DNA of 64,000 nucleotides. Origin: Pseudactinotalea terrae. Lineage in GTDB: Bacteria > Actinomycetota > Actinomycetes > Actinomycetales > Beutenbergiaceae. Made by a program: the position numbers and the translations under genes. The DNA lies in assembly GCF_009733845.1 (NCBI RefSeq), contig NZ_WNXZ01000006.1, positions 248,001-312,000 on the forward strand, written 5' to 3'. Shown in pieces: positions 34,761 through 44,750 of the stretch (within the stretch, counting starts at the first letter, position 1; each line of letters opens with the position of its first letter). The notes beneath the pieces are model-generated. The model saw only the letters and a list, made by a program, of their open reading frames with translations. It did not search any database and had not been told where the DNA came from.

Positions 34761-35198
34761 TCAGGCCATGGCTGGAACGGCGCGGCAGGCGGAGCACGAG
34801 CAGGCCACGCGCGCCCGAAAGGCGGTGCCGTCGACCTCGACGCTGCTCGATCCCGGCCCGGGGTGACGGTCGACGATCTCCACGACGTCCTCGAGCTCGG
34901 CTACCCGCAGGAGGTAGCGAACGAGGGCCGGCGGGTCCACCAACCTGATCGGCTGGTCGCATCGGCGCACGAGGCTCGCGAGGAAGGCCATCACCGAGGA
35001 GTCGATGAAGGTGACCTCGCTCGTGTGCACCTCGATCGGCATGCCCAGGTCCTCGAGCTCTGACACCGCCGCGTACAGCTCGGCGTTCATGCTGACATCG
35101 ATCTCGCCGGTGAGCAGCAGCCGAGCACCGGCGTCGGTGAAGCGGACCCTCACGGTGCCGGTCGCGCGGGGGCGCTCGCAGCTGTGTGTCTGATCCAT
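34761..35198 (-). CDS. STAS-domain protein (anti-sigma-factor-antagonist-like)
   Basis: 145 residues. The STAS core is VRVRFTDAGARLLLTGEIDV, then SEVTFIDSSVMAFLASL, where the Ser after FID is the phosphoryl site of SpoIIAA-type antagonists. The C-terminus adds a small CSCSAC cysteine cluster that STAS proteins normally lack, perhaps metal- or redox-sensing. No anti-sigma kinase lies nearby, so the partner is elsewhere. It is a single gene, 239 bp before the helical-protein operon. Confidence 0.82.
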   Translation of the reverse strand: MDQTHSCERPRATGTVRVRFTDAGARLLLTGEIDVSMNAELYAAVSELEDLGMPIEVHTSEVTFIDSSVMAFLASLVRRCDQPIRLVDPPALVRYLLRVAELEDVVEIVDRHPGPGSSSVEVDGTAFRARVACSCSACRAVPAMA

Positions 35199-35282
35199 TG
35201 ACGACTCCGCGTCGAGTCCGCCGACGCTCGCACGGGCCGGGCCGCGGGCGATCGACGTGTATCTGCTGGGTCGGATGAGGGT

Positions 35283-35311
35283 CAGGGCGCCCGCGATGTG
35301 CGGGCGCCCTG
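35283..35311 (-). terminator. Terminator of hsp20
   Basis: Perfect 12-bp stem, 35283-35294 with 35300-35311, around GATGT, located 7 nt after the hsp20 stop on the minus strand. Confidence 0.75.
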
Positions 35312-35318
35312 CGATGCC

Positions 35319-35786
35319 TCAGCTGGTCTCGTCCGCCGTGGCGGCGGGCACAGCATCCTGAGCGATCTCGCGCTGGCTGCTTGGCTGCTCGACGGTGATC
35401 TTGCGTGGCTTCGCGCGGTCGGCGACAGGGATGGCCAGGGACAGCACCCCGTTGTCGTACGACGCCTGGATCGCGTCCAGGTCGAGGTCCGGACCCAGGC
35501 TCAGCTGGCGGGTGTAGCGACCAGCCGGGCGCTCTTGAGCCAACCATCGTGCGCCGTCGGCGGCGCCGATCGTGCGTTCGGCCGCGATCGTCAGGGTGTT
35601 GCCGTCGACGTCGAGATCGATCGAACCCGGATCGACGCCGGGAAGATCGACGTTCACGATGTACCTGTCCTGGATCCGATAGAGGTCCATCGGCATCCAG
35701 GAGGCGGCGCGAGCCGATCCATCGCCTGTCAGCAGCCGTGCTGTCAGTCGGTCCATCTCACGAAAGGGGTCGAAGGTCAGAGCCAC
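35319..35786 (-). CDS. Hsp20/alpha-crystallin small heat-shock protein
   Basis: 155 residues. The N-terminal VALTFDPFREMDRLTARLL is the actinobacterial family start. The alpha-crystallin domain (about 35-130) ends in YDNGVLSLAIPV, the A-x-x-x-G-V-L-x-L-x-x-P-like signature. The GTG at 35786 was chosen because GGAGGAGG lies 8 nt upstream; adjacent GTGs are in frame. It is an ATP-independent holdase. CIRCE lies about 96 bp upstream, so HrcA repression is expected. Confidence 0.92.
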   Translation of the reverse strand: MALTFDPFREMDRLTARLLTGDGSARAASWMPMDLYRIQDRYIVNVDLPGVDPGSIDLDVDGNTLTIAAERTIGAADGARWLAQERPAGRYTRQLSLGPDLDLDAIQASYDNGVLSLAIPVADRAKPRKITVEQPSSQREIAQDAVPAATADETS

Positions 35787-35881
35787 AACCACCACCTCCT
35801 CCGGTCCGGGACGCCGCACCTCGCGGCGTCCGGTCGTGGCATCACGTCCCGTGGGGATGGGCCCCTCGGGGCGGTCCCAGA

Positions 35882-35908
35882 TTAGCACTCGGGCGTAGTG
35901 AGTGCTAG
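35882..35908 (-). promoter_or_regulatory. CIRCE operator (HrcA-binding) upstream of hsp20
   Basis: TTAGCACTC (35882-35890), nine bases, then GAGTGCTAG (35900-35908): one mismatch from the consensus TTAGCACTC-N9-GAGTGCTAA. It lies about 96 bp upstream of the hsp20 start and is the only visible control element there. Confidence 0.88.
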
Positions 35909-36072
35909 TTGAATGTTGGTTGAGTTGACGGCCTTCGCCACCGAGTGAACCTCAGCGACCATCCGGACCGCCCGCTCACGCAGCTCGGCCGGATACCTCC
36001 TGGACACCCTCCTTGACATGACTCCCTCCGTCCCCAAGGAACGGAGTCTCCGGACTCGCCGGGACGGATCAT
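35909..36072 (-). mobile_element. IS3-family remnant, left end with truncated orfA
   Basis: The ATG at 36019 (minus) reads MSRRVSRRYPAELRERAVRM, the start of an IS3-type OrfA. After about 25 residues it loses resemblance and runs into the CIRCE region, ending at 35882. The DNA beyond the start, GTCTCCGGACTCGCCGGGAC at 36046-36065, looks like an IS3 terminal inverted repeat. No orfB remains. It separates hsp20 from the redox block. Confidence 0.65.
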
Positions 36073-36080
36073 GGGTCCTG

Positions 36081-37091
<1,011 letters not shown>

Positions 37092-37457
37092 TCAGCGGGG
37101 GTCGACGCGCAACGTGGTGGCGGTCGCGGTCGGGTTGGTGATGGCCAGCACCGCAGAGCCGGTGCCGTACTTGGCGCGGTACGCCTGGTCGATCGCGGCG
37201 TCGTGGGCGCTGTCACGCACGAGGGCTACCTCGGCTCGTATGCCACCGGCCTCGAACACGCCTGTACCAGTGCGCTCCACGCCGCGGTACCAGGCGCCCT
37301 CAGTGCCGCGGACCGAGCGGATGAAGAGCTGACCGCCAGCGACCACGTGCCAGATGATCCGCGGCGTGCGCAGCGTGCCGTCTGGGCGGTGTGCGGCCAC
37401 GGTCGACTCGCGTTCGGCGTCGATCGCTGTCAGCTCGGCGGGCTTCCAGAGTGTCAT
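37092..37457 (-). CDS. DUF2255 family protein
   Basis: 121 residues: a compact beta-rich domain with TPRIIWHVVAGGQLFIRSVRG and WYRGVERTGTGVFEAGG, the DUF2255 pattern. It resembles split-barrel flavin-binding proteins in size but no cofactor motif is obvious. The ATG overlaps the upstream carboxymuconolactone-decarboxylase-like gene by 4 bp, suggesting a shared role in the reductase block. Confidence 0.8.
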   Translation of the reverse strand: MTLWKPAELTAIDAERESTVAAHRPDGTLRTPRIIWHVVAGGQLFIRSVRGTEGAWYRGVERTGTGVFEAGGIRAEVALVRDSAHDAAIDQAYRAKYGTGSAVLAITNPTATATTLRVDPR

Positions 37458-38197
37458 GCTGTCTCCTTCTTCGTGAACGACGGCGGAGCAACCTCGTCGA
37501 TGGCGCGCAGCGCGTTGAGGGTGCGGGGGTAGCCCACGTACGGGAGCAGTCGGGTGAGGACGGCGAGCAGGGTGGCTCGGTCGTTGCCGACGTGCAGGTT
37601 CGCTGCGACGTGTCCCTTGACCTGGGGGTCGGCGCCACCGAGCGCCACGAGCGTCGCCAGCGTGAGCAGCTCACGCGTGGGTACGTCGACGGCGCCGCGG
37701 GTGTAGTGGTCACCGAAGCAGTGCACCGCGAGGTACCGCTGGATGTGGGCGCAGTCCGCAGGCGCACCGGCATGCATCGCGTCGACGCGTTCCTCGCCGA
37801 CGATCTCCTTCTGCACCGCGAGCCCGCGCTCTGCGCGGTCCTCTTCGGTGGCCGTGGTCTGGCTCGGCAGCGGAAGTGCGACGCCGCGGTCGCTGAGCAC
37901 CTCGTTCAGCACCCGCACAGCATCGACACCGCGCCCCAGCCCGGCGTAGGGAATCGACGCGTAGGCGACCTCCCTGAGCGCGACCGGAGGGACGCCGTCG
38001 TCGAGCGCTGCGACGAGCAACGCTCGGAGCTGGGCGAACGATCCGGTCGCGACCAGGGCGGCTGCCCGGACGAGCGCGGTCACGTCCTCCGGCAGCGGAG
38101 CGTCCTGCGGGACCTCCCGGAGCGTGAAGCGCTCGACGATCTCGACCAGATCGGGGTCGGTCGTGGCCAGATCGCTGACGCCTGGCACACCGGTCAC
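37454..38197 (-). CDS. Carboxymuconolactone decarboxylase family protein (two-domain)
   Basis: 247 residues, an internally duplicated CMD fold: AQLRALLVAALDDGVPPVAL with LREVAYASIPYAGLGRGVDA, and ELLTLATLVALGGADPQVKG with HVAANLHVGNDRATLLAVL. No AhpD-type CxxC motif is visible, so a peroxidase role is unlikely; it is more likely a decarboxylase-like or unknown activity. Overlaps both neighbours by 4 bp. Confidence 0.87.
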   Translation of the reverse strand: MTGVPGVSDLATTDPDLVEIVERFTLREVPQDAPLPEDVTALVRAAALVATGSFAQLRALLVAALDDGVPPVALREVAYASIPYAGLGRGVDAVRVLNEVLSDRGVALPLPSQTTATEEDRAERGLAVQKEIVGEERVDAMHAGAPADCAHIQRYLAVHCFGDHYTRGAVDVPTRELLTLATLVALGGADPQVKGHVAANLHVGNDRATLLAVLTRLLPYVGYPRTLNALRAIDEVAPPSFTKKETA

Positions 38198-39231
38198 GGC
38201 CGCACCAGCACCTTCAGCGCCTCACGCGACTCCATCAGCCGGTATGCCTCGGCGACGTCGTCGAGCGAGGTTTCGGCGTCGAACACCCGACCCGGCTCGA
38301 TCGCGCCGTCGAGGACCAGCGGGATCGCCTTCTCGATGTAGGCGCGCACCGGAGCAGGGCCACCGTTGAGCGTGATGTTCTTGCCGAACAGCGAGCCGAA
38401 CCCGACCGGCGCATCCTCGTACTGCGGCACCCCCACGCGCGAGATGGTGCCCCCGGGGCGGACCACGCGGTAGGCCTGCTCGTAGGCGGGCATGAGCCCA
38501 ACGGCCTCGATCACCACATGCGAGCCTTCGCCGCCGGTCAGCTCGAGGACCTTCGCGATACCTTCCTCGCCGCGCTCAGGCACGACGTCGGTCGCGCCCC
38601 ACTCGACGCCGAGGTCGGTGCGGGCCTGGTGCCGACCCATGAGGATGATCCGCTCGGCGCCCATCTGCTTCGCGGCCAGCACGGCGGACAGGCCCACGGC
38701 ACCGTCACCGATCACGGTGACGGTCTTGCCGGGGGCAACCCTTCCCATGAAGGCGGCGTGGTAGCCGGTGAGGTAGACGTCCGAGAGCGTGAGCAGCGAG
38801 GGCAGCAGCGCCTCGTCGACGTCGCCGGGGATCGCCACGAGCGTGCCGTCGGCCTGCTTGATGCGGACCTTGTCCGCCTGCGCGCCGCCGACGTCACTCT
38901 CGCCGAAGAACGCGCCACGCTGGCACGCCGTGTGGAAGCCGTCGCGACAGAACGGACAGGTGTTGTCCGACATCGCGAACGGGCTGATCACCAGGTCGCC
39001 GGGGGCGAGCCTGGTGACGGCGTCCCCGACGGTCTCGACGACGCCGATCAGCTCGTGCCCCATCGGGCGGCCCTGCGGTGACGGTTCGGGCGCGTGGTAG
39101 CGGTGCAGGTCGGAGCCGCACACGCAGGCGAGGGTCACCCGCACGACCGCGTCGGTCGGCTCGATGATGGTGGGCTCGGGGACGTCCTCGACGCGGACGT
39201 CGGTGTGGCCGTAGATGAAGGTGGCGCGCAC
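38194..39231 (-). CDS. Zinc-dependent alcohol dehydrogenase (MDR family)
   Basis: 345 residues. The catalytic zinc region is VCGSDLHRY and GHELIG, the structural zinc cysteines are in CPFCRDGFHTAC, and the Rossmann motif is VIGDGAVGLSAV. This is the usual length for class III-like or threonine-dehydrogenase-like MDR enzymes. Coenzyme and substrate are not readable. GTG start after GAGAGG; its stop overlaps the CMD gene start by 4 bp, so it is translated with the downstream genes. Confidence 0.92.
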   Translation of the reverse strand: MRATFIYGHTDVRVEDVPEPTIIEPTDAVVRVTLACVCGSDLHRYHAPEPSPQGRPMGHELIGVVETVGDAVTRLAPGDLVISPFAMSDNTCPFCRDGFHTACQRGAFFGESDVGGAQADKVRIKQADGTLVAIPGDVDEALLPSLLTLSDVYLTGYHAAFMGRVAPGKTVTVIGDGAVGLSAVLAAKQMGAERIILMGRHQARTDLGVEWGATDVVPERGEEGIAKVLELTGGEGSHVVIEAVGLMPAYEQAYRVVRPGGTISRVGVPQYEDAPVGFGSLFGKNITLNGGPAPVRAYIEKAIPLVLDGAIEPGRVFDAETSLDDVAEAYRLMESREALKVLVRP

Positions 39232-39284
39232 TCGTGGTGCCTCTCTGGTTCGAACGGGGTCGTGCTGGAAGGCCGGAGGAGGCG

Positions 39285-40178
39285 TCAGGCCTCGGGGATC
39301 TCCCGGCCGAAGGTCTCGAGCGTGATGTCGGCGGGAGCAGGCCCACCGCGGACGCCGGTCTCGAGGGCGTCGATCCGGGCGAGCTGCTCGGTGGTGAGCT
39401 CGATGTCACCGACAGCCAGGTTCTCCTCGATCCGTGACGGCGTCACCGACTTCGGGATCGCCGACCGCCCCTGCTGCAGGTGCCAGGCCAGCATCACCTG
39501 CGCGGCGGACCTGTCGTGGGCCTGGGCGATCTCGTTGATCACCGGGTCCTGCAGGGTGCTGGTGTGCTCACCGTCGCGGTAGAAGGTGATGCCGCCGATG
39601 GGGGACCACGCCTGCGAGATGATGCCGTGCTCGGCGTTCATCGCCAGCAGCTCAGGCTGCCGGAAGTAGGGGTGCACCTCGATCTGGTTGACGGCCGGGA
39701 CCACGGTGGTCGCCGCCAGCAGCTCCGTCAGGTGCTCGGGCATGAAGTTGCTGACGCCGATGGCGCGAACCTTGCCGTCGGCGAGCAGCGTCTCGAGCGC
39801 GCGGTAGGCCTCGATCGTGAGGTCGAATCGGCTCGGCAGCGCCTGGTGGAGGATGAACAGGTCGAGCTGGTCGACGCCCAGCTTTCCCGCGCTCTTGTCG
39901 AACGCGTGCAGAGTGGCGTCGTAGCCGTAGTCACTGATCCAGACCTTGGTCTCGACGAAGATCTCCGAGCGGTCGATGCCGGAGACCCGGATCGCCTCGC
40001 CGACCTCCTTCTCGTTTCCGTACGCCGCGGCGGTGTCGATGTGGCGGTAGCCGGCCTGCAGGGCCTTGGTGGTCGCCGTGACGGTCTCGGCGGGCGGCGT
40101 CTGGAAGACGCCGTATCCGAGGGCGGGCATCTCGACGCCGTTGTTGAGGGTCAGGTTCGGGATCGATGTGCTGGTCAT
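39285..40178 (-). CDS. Aldo/keto reductase (2,5-diketo-D-gluconate-reductase-like)
   Basis: 297 residues: MPALGYGVFQTPP, GYRHIDTAAAYGNEKEVGEAI, ETKVWISDYGYD and the His in LFILHQALP; these supply Asp, Tyr, Lys and His of the active site. First gene of the redox operon. The ATG at 40178 has minus-strand TACGCT (40186-40191) 7 nt upstream, so it is probably leaderless. A much longer open frame upstream is antisense to the XRE gene and rejected. Confidence 0.93.
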   Translation of the reverse strand: MTSTSIPNLTLNNGVEMPALGYGVFQTPPAETVTATTKALQAGYRHIDTAAAYGNEKEVGEAIRVSGIDRSEIFVETKVWISDYGYDATLHAFDKSAGKLGVDQLDLFILHQALPSRFDLTIEAYRALETLLADGKVRAIGVSNFMPEHLTELLAATTVVPAVNQIEVHPYFRQPELLAMNAEHGIISQAWSPIGGITFYRDGEHTSTLQDPVINEIAQAHDRSAAQVMLAWHLQQGRSAIPKSVTPSRIEENLAVGDIELTTEQLARIDALETGVRGGPAPADITLETFGREIPEA

Positions 40179-40185
40179 GCCCTCG

Positions 40186-40289
40186 AGCGTAGGAAGCACT
40201 TGCCCGATGGGGGAGGCCCTGCTGGTACCCGGCTCGGTGGGACCGGGTAGCGCCAGTACCTCCCAAGGCCGCCAGAAGAGTCGTAGCGT
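40186..40289. promoter_or_regulatory. Divergent control region of the redox block
   Basis: Minus-strand -10 TACGCT (40186-40191) and plus-strand -10 TAGCGT (40284-40289) serve divergent leaderless genes at 40178 and 40296. Between them, TACCCGG (40226-40232) and CCGGGTA (40243-40249) form a 7-10-7 inverted repeat, a good candidate for the operator of the adjacent XRE regulator. Confidence 0.45.
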
Positions 40290-40295
40290 CGAGCC

Positions 40296-41210
40296 ATGGA
40301 CCTGAAGGCGGAGATCCGCGAGTTTCTCAGCACGCGGCGAGCCCGCATCACCCCGGAGCGTGCGGGGCTGCCGGCCTGGGGCGGGACCCACCGCCGGGTG
40401 CCGGGGTTGCGCCGCGAAGAGGTGGCGATGCTGGCTGGTGTCAGCGTCGACTACTACACGCGACTTGAGCGTGGCAACCTCCGCGGTGTCTCCGAGGAGG
40501 TGCTCGAGGCGCTTGCCGAGGCGCTGCAGCTCGACGAGGCCGAACGCCTGCACCTGTTCGACCTCACGCGGGCCGCCAGCGCGTCCGGTGCGGCTCGCTC
40601 CCGTGCGCGTCGCGTCCCACCACCGCAGGTCAGGCCGGCGGTGCAGCGCATCCTCGATGCCATGCCAGACACCCCCGCGCTCGTGCGCAACGGCCGCCTG
40701 GACGTCCTCGCAATCAACCTGCTCGGCCGCGCCCTGTACTCGCCGATGTACGACTCTCCCGAGCGGCCCGCCGATCAGCCGGTCAACAGCGCCCGCTTCC
40801 ACTTCCTCGACCCGGCAGCTCAGGCGTACTGGGGCGAGCGGTGGGAGAAGGTGGCGCACGATGCCGTCGCGATCCTGCGGGCGGAGGCGGGCCGTAATCC
40901 CTACGACCAGGGCCTGACCAGACTCGTCGGTGAGCTCTCGACCCGCAGCGAGGACTTCCGACGTCTGTGGGCCTCACACGACGTACGGCTGCACCGCACA
41001 GGCACCAAGATCTTCCACCACCCCGCAGTCGGCAAGCTCGAACTCGACTACGAGGCACTGATGCTGCCTGCCGACATCGGGTTGCAGATGAACGTCTACA
41101 CCGCCGCTCCGGGTTCACCCTCGGCGGACGGTCTCCAGCTGCTCGCCTCCTGGGCCGCCACCACCATCGTCGGACACAGCGACCACCTCAGCACCGAAGA
41201 GACCCGATGA
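40296..41210 (+). CDS. XRE-family regulator with MmyB-like ligand domain
   Basis: 304 residues. The N-terminal HTH is in LRREEVAMLAGVSVDYYTRL (about 35-85), followed by the MmyB-like PAS-fold ligand domain (about 110-285, SMPDTPALVRNGRLDVLAIN-like segment, DVRLHRTGTKIFHHPAVGKL), typical of actinobacterial regulators of short-chain dehydrogenases and reductases. Leaderless start (TAGCGT 6 nt upstream). Its stop overlaps the cupin ATG by 4 bp. The divergent reductase operon is its probable target. Confidence 0.92.
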   Translation: MDLKAEIREFLSTRRARITPERAGLPAWGGTHRRVPGLRREEVAMLAGVSVDYYTRLERGNLRGVSEEVLEALAEALQLDEAERLHLFDLTRAASASGAARSRARRVPPPQVRPAVQRILDAMPDTPALVRNGRLDVLAINLLGRALYSPMYDSPERPADQPVNSARFHFLDPAAQAYWGERWEKVAHDAVAILRAEAGRNPYDQGLTRLVGELSTRSEDFRRLWASHDVRLHRTGTKIFHHPAVGKLELDYEALMLPADIGLQMNVYTAAPGSPSADGLQLLASWAATTIVGHSDHLSTEETR

Positions 41211-41620
41211 ATCGCCTGCTACCGCCCCCGACCACGGTCAAGGCCCCACGGGAGCGGTTCACCGGAGACGTCTGGCTCGACATGCTCGCGACACCGCAGG
41301 ACGGCGACCAGCGCACCACGGTGGGCCGGGTCCGTTTCGCGCCGGGTGCGCGCACCGCGTGGCACTCGCACGCGCGGGGGCAGTTCCTGCACGTGGTGGC
41401 GGGAGTGGCGCTGATGGGCGGCCGGAACGGCGAGGTGCTGCGGGCACAGGCAGGCGAGACGATGTACTGCCCGCCAGGCGAGGAGCACTGGCACGGCGCG
41501 GCGCCCGAGGCCTTCATGGAGCACCTCGCCATCTCCGAAGGTGCCGACGAAGCGAGCGAGAGCACGGTCTGGCTCGAGCACGTCACCGAGGAGAGTTACC
41601 GAGGATCCGACGGCCCGTGA
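41207..41620 (+). CDS. Cupin-domain protein
   Basis: 137 residues. The cupin metal motif is ARTAWHSHARGQFLHVV, with a second half CPPGEEHWHGAA. Many such genes sit beside CMD and reductase genes and are annotated as carboxymuconolactone-decarboxylase-associated cupins. The ATG overlaps the XRE stop, so the two are co-translated. A longer open frame begins at 40967 but overlaps the XRE gene. Confidence 0.85.
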   Translation: MNRLLPPPTTVKAPRERFTGDVWLDMLATPQDGDQRTTVGRVRFAPGARTAWHSHARGQFLHVVAGVALMGGRNGEVLRAQAGETMYCPPGEEHWHGAAPEAFMEHLAISEGADEASESTVWLEHVTEESYRGSDGP

Positions 41621-41835
41621 CCACGCGGACTCCGCGTCCTCGGTGGGCGCGACCTCGTCGATGTCAACTCGCGGCTGGACGGAATCCGAGCCAGCGAGCT
41701 CTCACGGAAGAGGTGATGAGGGCTGGGCGTTGGCAGAATCGAGGTCGGCCATGCACAGCGCGGTGGCAGTTGTGATCGACAGCTTGCAGCCCACCAGACA
41801 CCGATCGACGCGAGGGCGGAAGCAGCTCCGCGACC

Positions 41836-42027
41836 GAGCTGGTCGTCAACCCGCAGCTGCGCGAGTACGTTCAGGAACGTCTGGCCGGTCAGGTCCGCTG
41901 CCCGGACGGCACGGTCGTTTCCGGTCCGCGTCGCCGCCTGGTGCACTGGTACAGCACAGCCGGCTGCAGTCCTCAATGGGGCACCTGCCCCCCAGTTGAG
42001 TTCGAAGCCATCCACCGGGAGGCTAGA
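41836..42027 (+). pseudogene. Chimeric transposase remnant, IS30 N-terminal piece joined to IS3 C-terminal piece
   Basis: ELVVNPQLREYVQERLAGQV and the following RPDGTV-like residues match the N-terminal part of IS30 transposases. The same frame then enters VHWY, and after compensating frameshifts gives RLQSSMGHLPP (frame 3) and PVEFEAIHREA (frame 1), the C-terminal end of an IS3 OrfB. No intact transposase remains. The preceding 41621-41835 holds nothing I recognise. The remnant ends at tRNA-Gly. Together with the 36.0-kb fragment it brackets the redox block. Confidence 0.65.
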
Positions 42028-42069
42028 ACCGCGACCCCCACCCCGGAGATTCAGGGCGCTTCACATTGG

Positions 42070-42140
42070 AGCGGGTGACGGGAATCGAACCCGCGCTATC
42101 AGCTTGGGAAGCTGATGTTCTACCATTGAACTACACCCGC
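42070..42140 (-). tRNA. tRNA-Gly (CCC)
   Basis: The minus strand folds as a cloverleaf: acceptor GCGGGTG pairs with CACCCGC, the D arm includes GTTCAATGGTAGAAC, the anticodon loop is TTCCCAA (anticodon CCC), and the T arm is CGGGTTCGATTCCCG. The discriminator base is T (U in RNA), as for bacterial glycine tRNAs. CCA is not encoded. It lies at the right border of the IS remnants. Confidence 0.93.
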
Positions 42141-42447
42141 GCGCCGAGCCCGAGGCTCGAAGCAGCAGCCAGTGTACCCAGTCCGGACGGCACCGGTGAG
42201 CAAGCCTCTACCGTGTCCTGTGCACGCATGGGGCGCCTGTGGAGAACATGGCAAGGGCCCAGTCGGGCAAACCAAGCCCGCCGTGGCAAGACGGCGACGA
42301 GGCAAACGCCGTCGTCCTGGACGCGTCGCCAACCGGTGCGACCCGGGCGCCGCTGACTGCGGGCCGCGTCGCGAACCGCGCAGCGGCTCCGATCGTCCAC
42401 CGTCTAGATTGGCCGGAGGACCGAATCACGCGAGAGCAGGAGCAGCC
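42141..42447. other. 307-bp gap between tRNA-Gly and pgi
   Basis: No ORF with coding character. The only feature I see is TAGATT at 42405-42410, a possible pgi -10 with no convincing -35. The tRNA promoter must also lie here, on the minus strand. Confidence 0.3.
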
Positions 42448-44145
42448 GTGAGCGCACCGATCGACCCCACCACCACCCCCGCATGGGCTGACCTTCTCGA
42501 GCACGAGGCGGGCTTCACCCCGGATCTGCGCGGCTGGTTCGCGAGCGATGCGGACCGAGCCGCTCGGCTGAGCCACCAGGTGGGCGACCTGTACGTCGAC
42601 CTGTCGAAGAACCTCGTGACCGACGAGACGCTCGCGCGCCTCGTGCAGCTCGCCGAGGACGTGCAGCTGCGCGAGCGCATCGGCGCGATGTTCACCGGTG
42701 AGCACATCAACACCACCGAGGACCGGGCCGTGCTGCACACCGCGCTGCGCCGCCCGGAGGGTGCCGAGCCGGCCCTGCACGTCGACGGTCAGGACATCGA
42801 CCACGACGTCCACGAGGTCCTCGCCAAGATCTACGACTTCGCCGACCAGGTCCGCTCGGGCGCCTGGACCGGTGTCACCGGCAAGCGCGTCGAGACCGTC
42901 GTCAACATCGGCATCGGCGGCTCCGATCTCGGCCCCGTGATGGCGTACGAGGCGCTCAAGCCGTACGTGCAGGCCGGCATCAGCTGCCGCTTCGTCTCCA
43001 ACATCGACCCCACCGACATCGCCGAGAAGACCGCGGACCTCAACCCCGAGACCACGCTGTTCATCGTCGCGTCCAAGACCTTCGGCACCCTCGAGACCCT
43101 CACCAATGCGCGCCTCGCACGCGCCTGGCTCTGGGACAAGCTCGCCCAGGCCGGGGCCCTCGAGGATGACGACGACGCGCGCACCTCCGCCGTCGCCAAG
43201 CACTTCGTGGCGGTCTCCACCGCGCTGGACAAGGTCGCCGACTTCGGCATCGACCCCGCCAACGCGTTCGGCTTCTGGGACTGGGTGGGTGGCCGCTACT
43301 CGATGGACTCCGCGATCGGGCTGAGCCTCGCGATCGCGATCGGTCCGAGCGGCTTCGCCGACATGCTGGCCGGCTTCCACGCCGTCGACACCCACTTCGC
43401 CACCACGGACCTCCCCGAGAACGTGCCCGTGCTGATGGGCCTGCTCAACGTCTGGTACACCAACTTCCTCGGTGCGCACACCCACGCCGTGCTGCCCTAC
43501 GCCCAGGACCTGCACCGGTTCGCGGCCTACCTGCAGCAGCTCACGATGGAGTCCAACGGCAAGTCGGTCCGCAGCGACGGCACCCACGTCACCTACGACA
43601 CCGGCGAGGTGTTCTGGGGCGAGCCCGGCACCAACGGCCAGCACGCGTTCTACCAGCTCATCCACCAGGGCACCCGGCTCATCCCCGCCGACTTCATCGC
43701 CGTGGCGAACCCCGCTCACCCGCTCGTCGACGAGCACGCAGCCGACGGCCCCACCGATGTCCACGCCCTGTTCCTGGCCAACTTCTTCGCCCAGACGAAG
43801 GCCCTCGCCTTCGGCAAGACCGCCGACGAGGTCCGCGCCGAGGGCACCACCGACGAGGCGCTCGTCGCGGCGCGCACCTTCGAGGGCAACCGCCCCACCA
43901 CCTCGATCCTCGCGCCCGCCCTTACTCCCTCGGTCCTCGGCCAGCTGGTCGCGCTCTACGAGCACATCACGTTCGTGCAGGGCGTGGTGTGGGGGATCGA
44001 CTCCTTCGACCAGTGGGGCGTCGAGCTCGGCAAGAAGCTCGCGCTCGAGATCGCCCCGGCGGTCATGGGCGACGCCGACGCCCTCGCCGAGCAGGACCCC
44101 TCCACCCAGGCGCTGGTGACGAAGTACCGCGAGCTCCGCAGCTGA
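42448..44145 (+). CDS. pgi: Glucose-6-phosphate isomerase
   Basis: Interconverts glucose-6-phosphate and fructose-6-phosphate in glycolysis and gluconeogenesis. 565 residues, full length for the long bacterial class. The signature [15 protein letters not shown] and the catalytic-region [13 protein letters not shown] and EQ-type C-terminal Lys region are present. The GTG at 42448 has AGGAG 5 nt upstream; the longer frame beginning at 42172 is not supported. Confidence 0.97.
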   Translation: MSAPIDPTTTPAWADLLEHEAGFTPDLRGWFASDADRAARLSHQVGDLYVDLSKNLVTDETLARLVQLAEDVQLRERIGAMFTGEHINTTEDRAVLHTALRRPEGAEPALHVDGQDIDHDVHEVLAKIYDFADQVRSGAWTGVTGKRVETVVNIGIGGSDLGPVMAYEALKPYVQAGISCRFVSNIDPTDIAEKTADLNPETTLFIVASKTFGTLETLTNARLARAWLWDKLAQAGALEDDDDARTSAVAKHFVAVSTALDKVADFGIDPANAFGFWDWVGGRYSMDSAIGLSLAIAIGPSGFADMLAGFHAVDTHFATTDLPENVPVLMGLLNVWYTNFLGAHTHAVLPYAQDLHRFAAYLQQLTMESNGKSVRSDGTHVTYDTGEVFWGEPGTNGQHAFYQLIHQGTRLIPADFIAVANPAHPLVDEHAADGPTDVHALFLANFFAQTKALAFGKTADEVRAEGTTDEALVAARTFEGNRPTTSILAPALTPSVLGQLVALYEHITFVQGVVWGIDSFDQWGVELGKKLALEIAPAVMGDADALAEQDPSTQALVTKYRELRS

Positions 44146-44155
44146 TCTCGTCGGA

Positions 44156-44171
44156 CTCGCGAGGTCGCGAG
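44156..44171. terminator. Possible bidirectional hairpin after pgi
   Basis: CTCGCGA (44156-44162) and TCGCGAG (44165-44171) pair around GG, with a third partial copy to 44179. It sits between convergent pgi and globin genes. Small and GC-only, so confidence is low. Confidence 0.35.
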
Positions 44172-44200
44172 GTCGCGAGCGGCCGCTGCCGCCACCGCGG

Positions 44201-44647
44201 TCATCCCACCCTGCCGCCCCACGACCAGAGCGGGACTTGCTCACCAGGAGGGACACCGTCACGGCTCTCGGGGTAGCGCGCCATCTCGGTGATCATCGCT
44301 GCGAACCACTCGACCAAGGTCGACCGGAGCGGGGGCTCGGTGATGCCGACGTCGTCCAGGGCCCCGGCGAAGCACGCCTCCGCGTTGCGGTCCATCTCCT
44401 CGTGGACGCCGTTCCCCGAGTGCATGTGCACCACGCCGCTGTGGTCGCCGATCTGGTCGCTGTACCGCGCGGGGCCGCCCAGCTGCTCGCCCCAGTACGC
44501 CGCGAGGCGTGCCGTGTGCGCGGGATGGAACCCGTGCGAGAACGCGTGGCTGACGATCGGGTCGATCAGGCACCGTTCGTGCCAGGCGTGCGCGAGCCGC
44601 AGCACGCCCCGCTCGCCGCCCACGGCCTCGTAGACGCTCGTCGTCAC
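44201..44647 (-). CDS. Truncated hemoglobin (group II-like)
   Basis: 148 residues: SVYEAVGGERGVLRLAHAWH, then FSHGFHPAHTARLAAYWGEQ and SGVVHMHSGNG. The compact 2-on-2 globin pattern with HPAH-type proximal region fits trHb proteins that bind O2 or NO. The GTG at 44647 is chosen: the minus-strand hexamer CACGCT (44654-44659) lies 6 nt upstream, which also rejects the longer frame. Convergent with pgi. Confidence 0.82.
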   Translation of the reverse strand: MTTSVYEAVGGERGVLRLAHAWHERCLIDPIVSHAFSHGFHPAHTARLAAYWGEQLGGPARYSDQIGDHSGVVHMHSGNGVHEEMDRNAEACFAGALDDVGITEPPLRSTLVEWFAAMITEMARYPESRDGVPPGEQVPLWSWGGRVG

Positions 44648-44750
44648 GCACCCAGCGTGGCACCCGCGCCCCCGCCTCCGCAGGGCTTCCGCCGCAGGTC
44701 TGCTGGTGGGATCCTGAGCCATCGCAACGGTGCGTTCCGAAGGAGTCGTC

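Noticed and set aside
42066-42356. Open frame MERVTGIEPALSAWEADVLP and onward
   Set aside because: It is the antisense of tRNA-Gly, a well-known false ORF in annotation.
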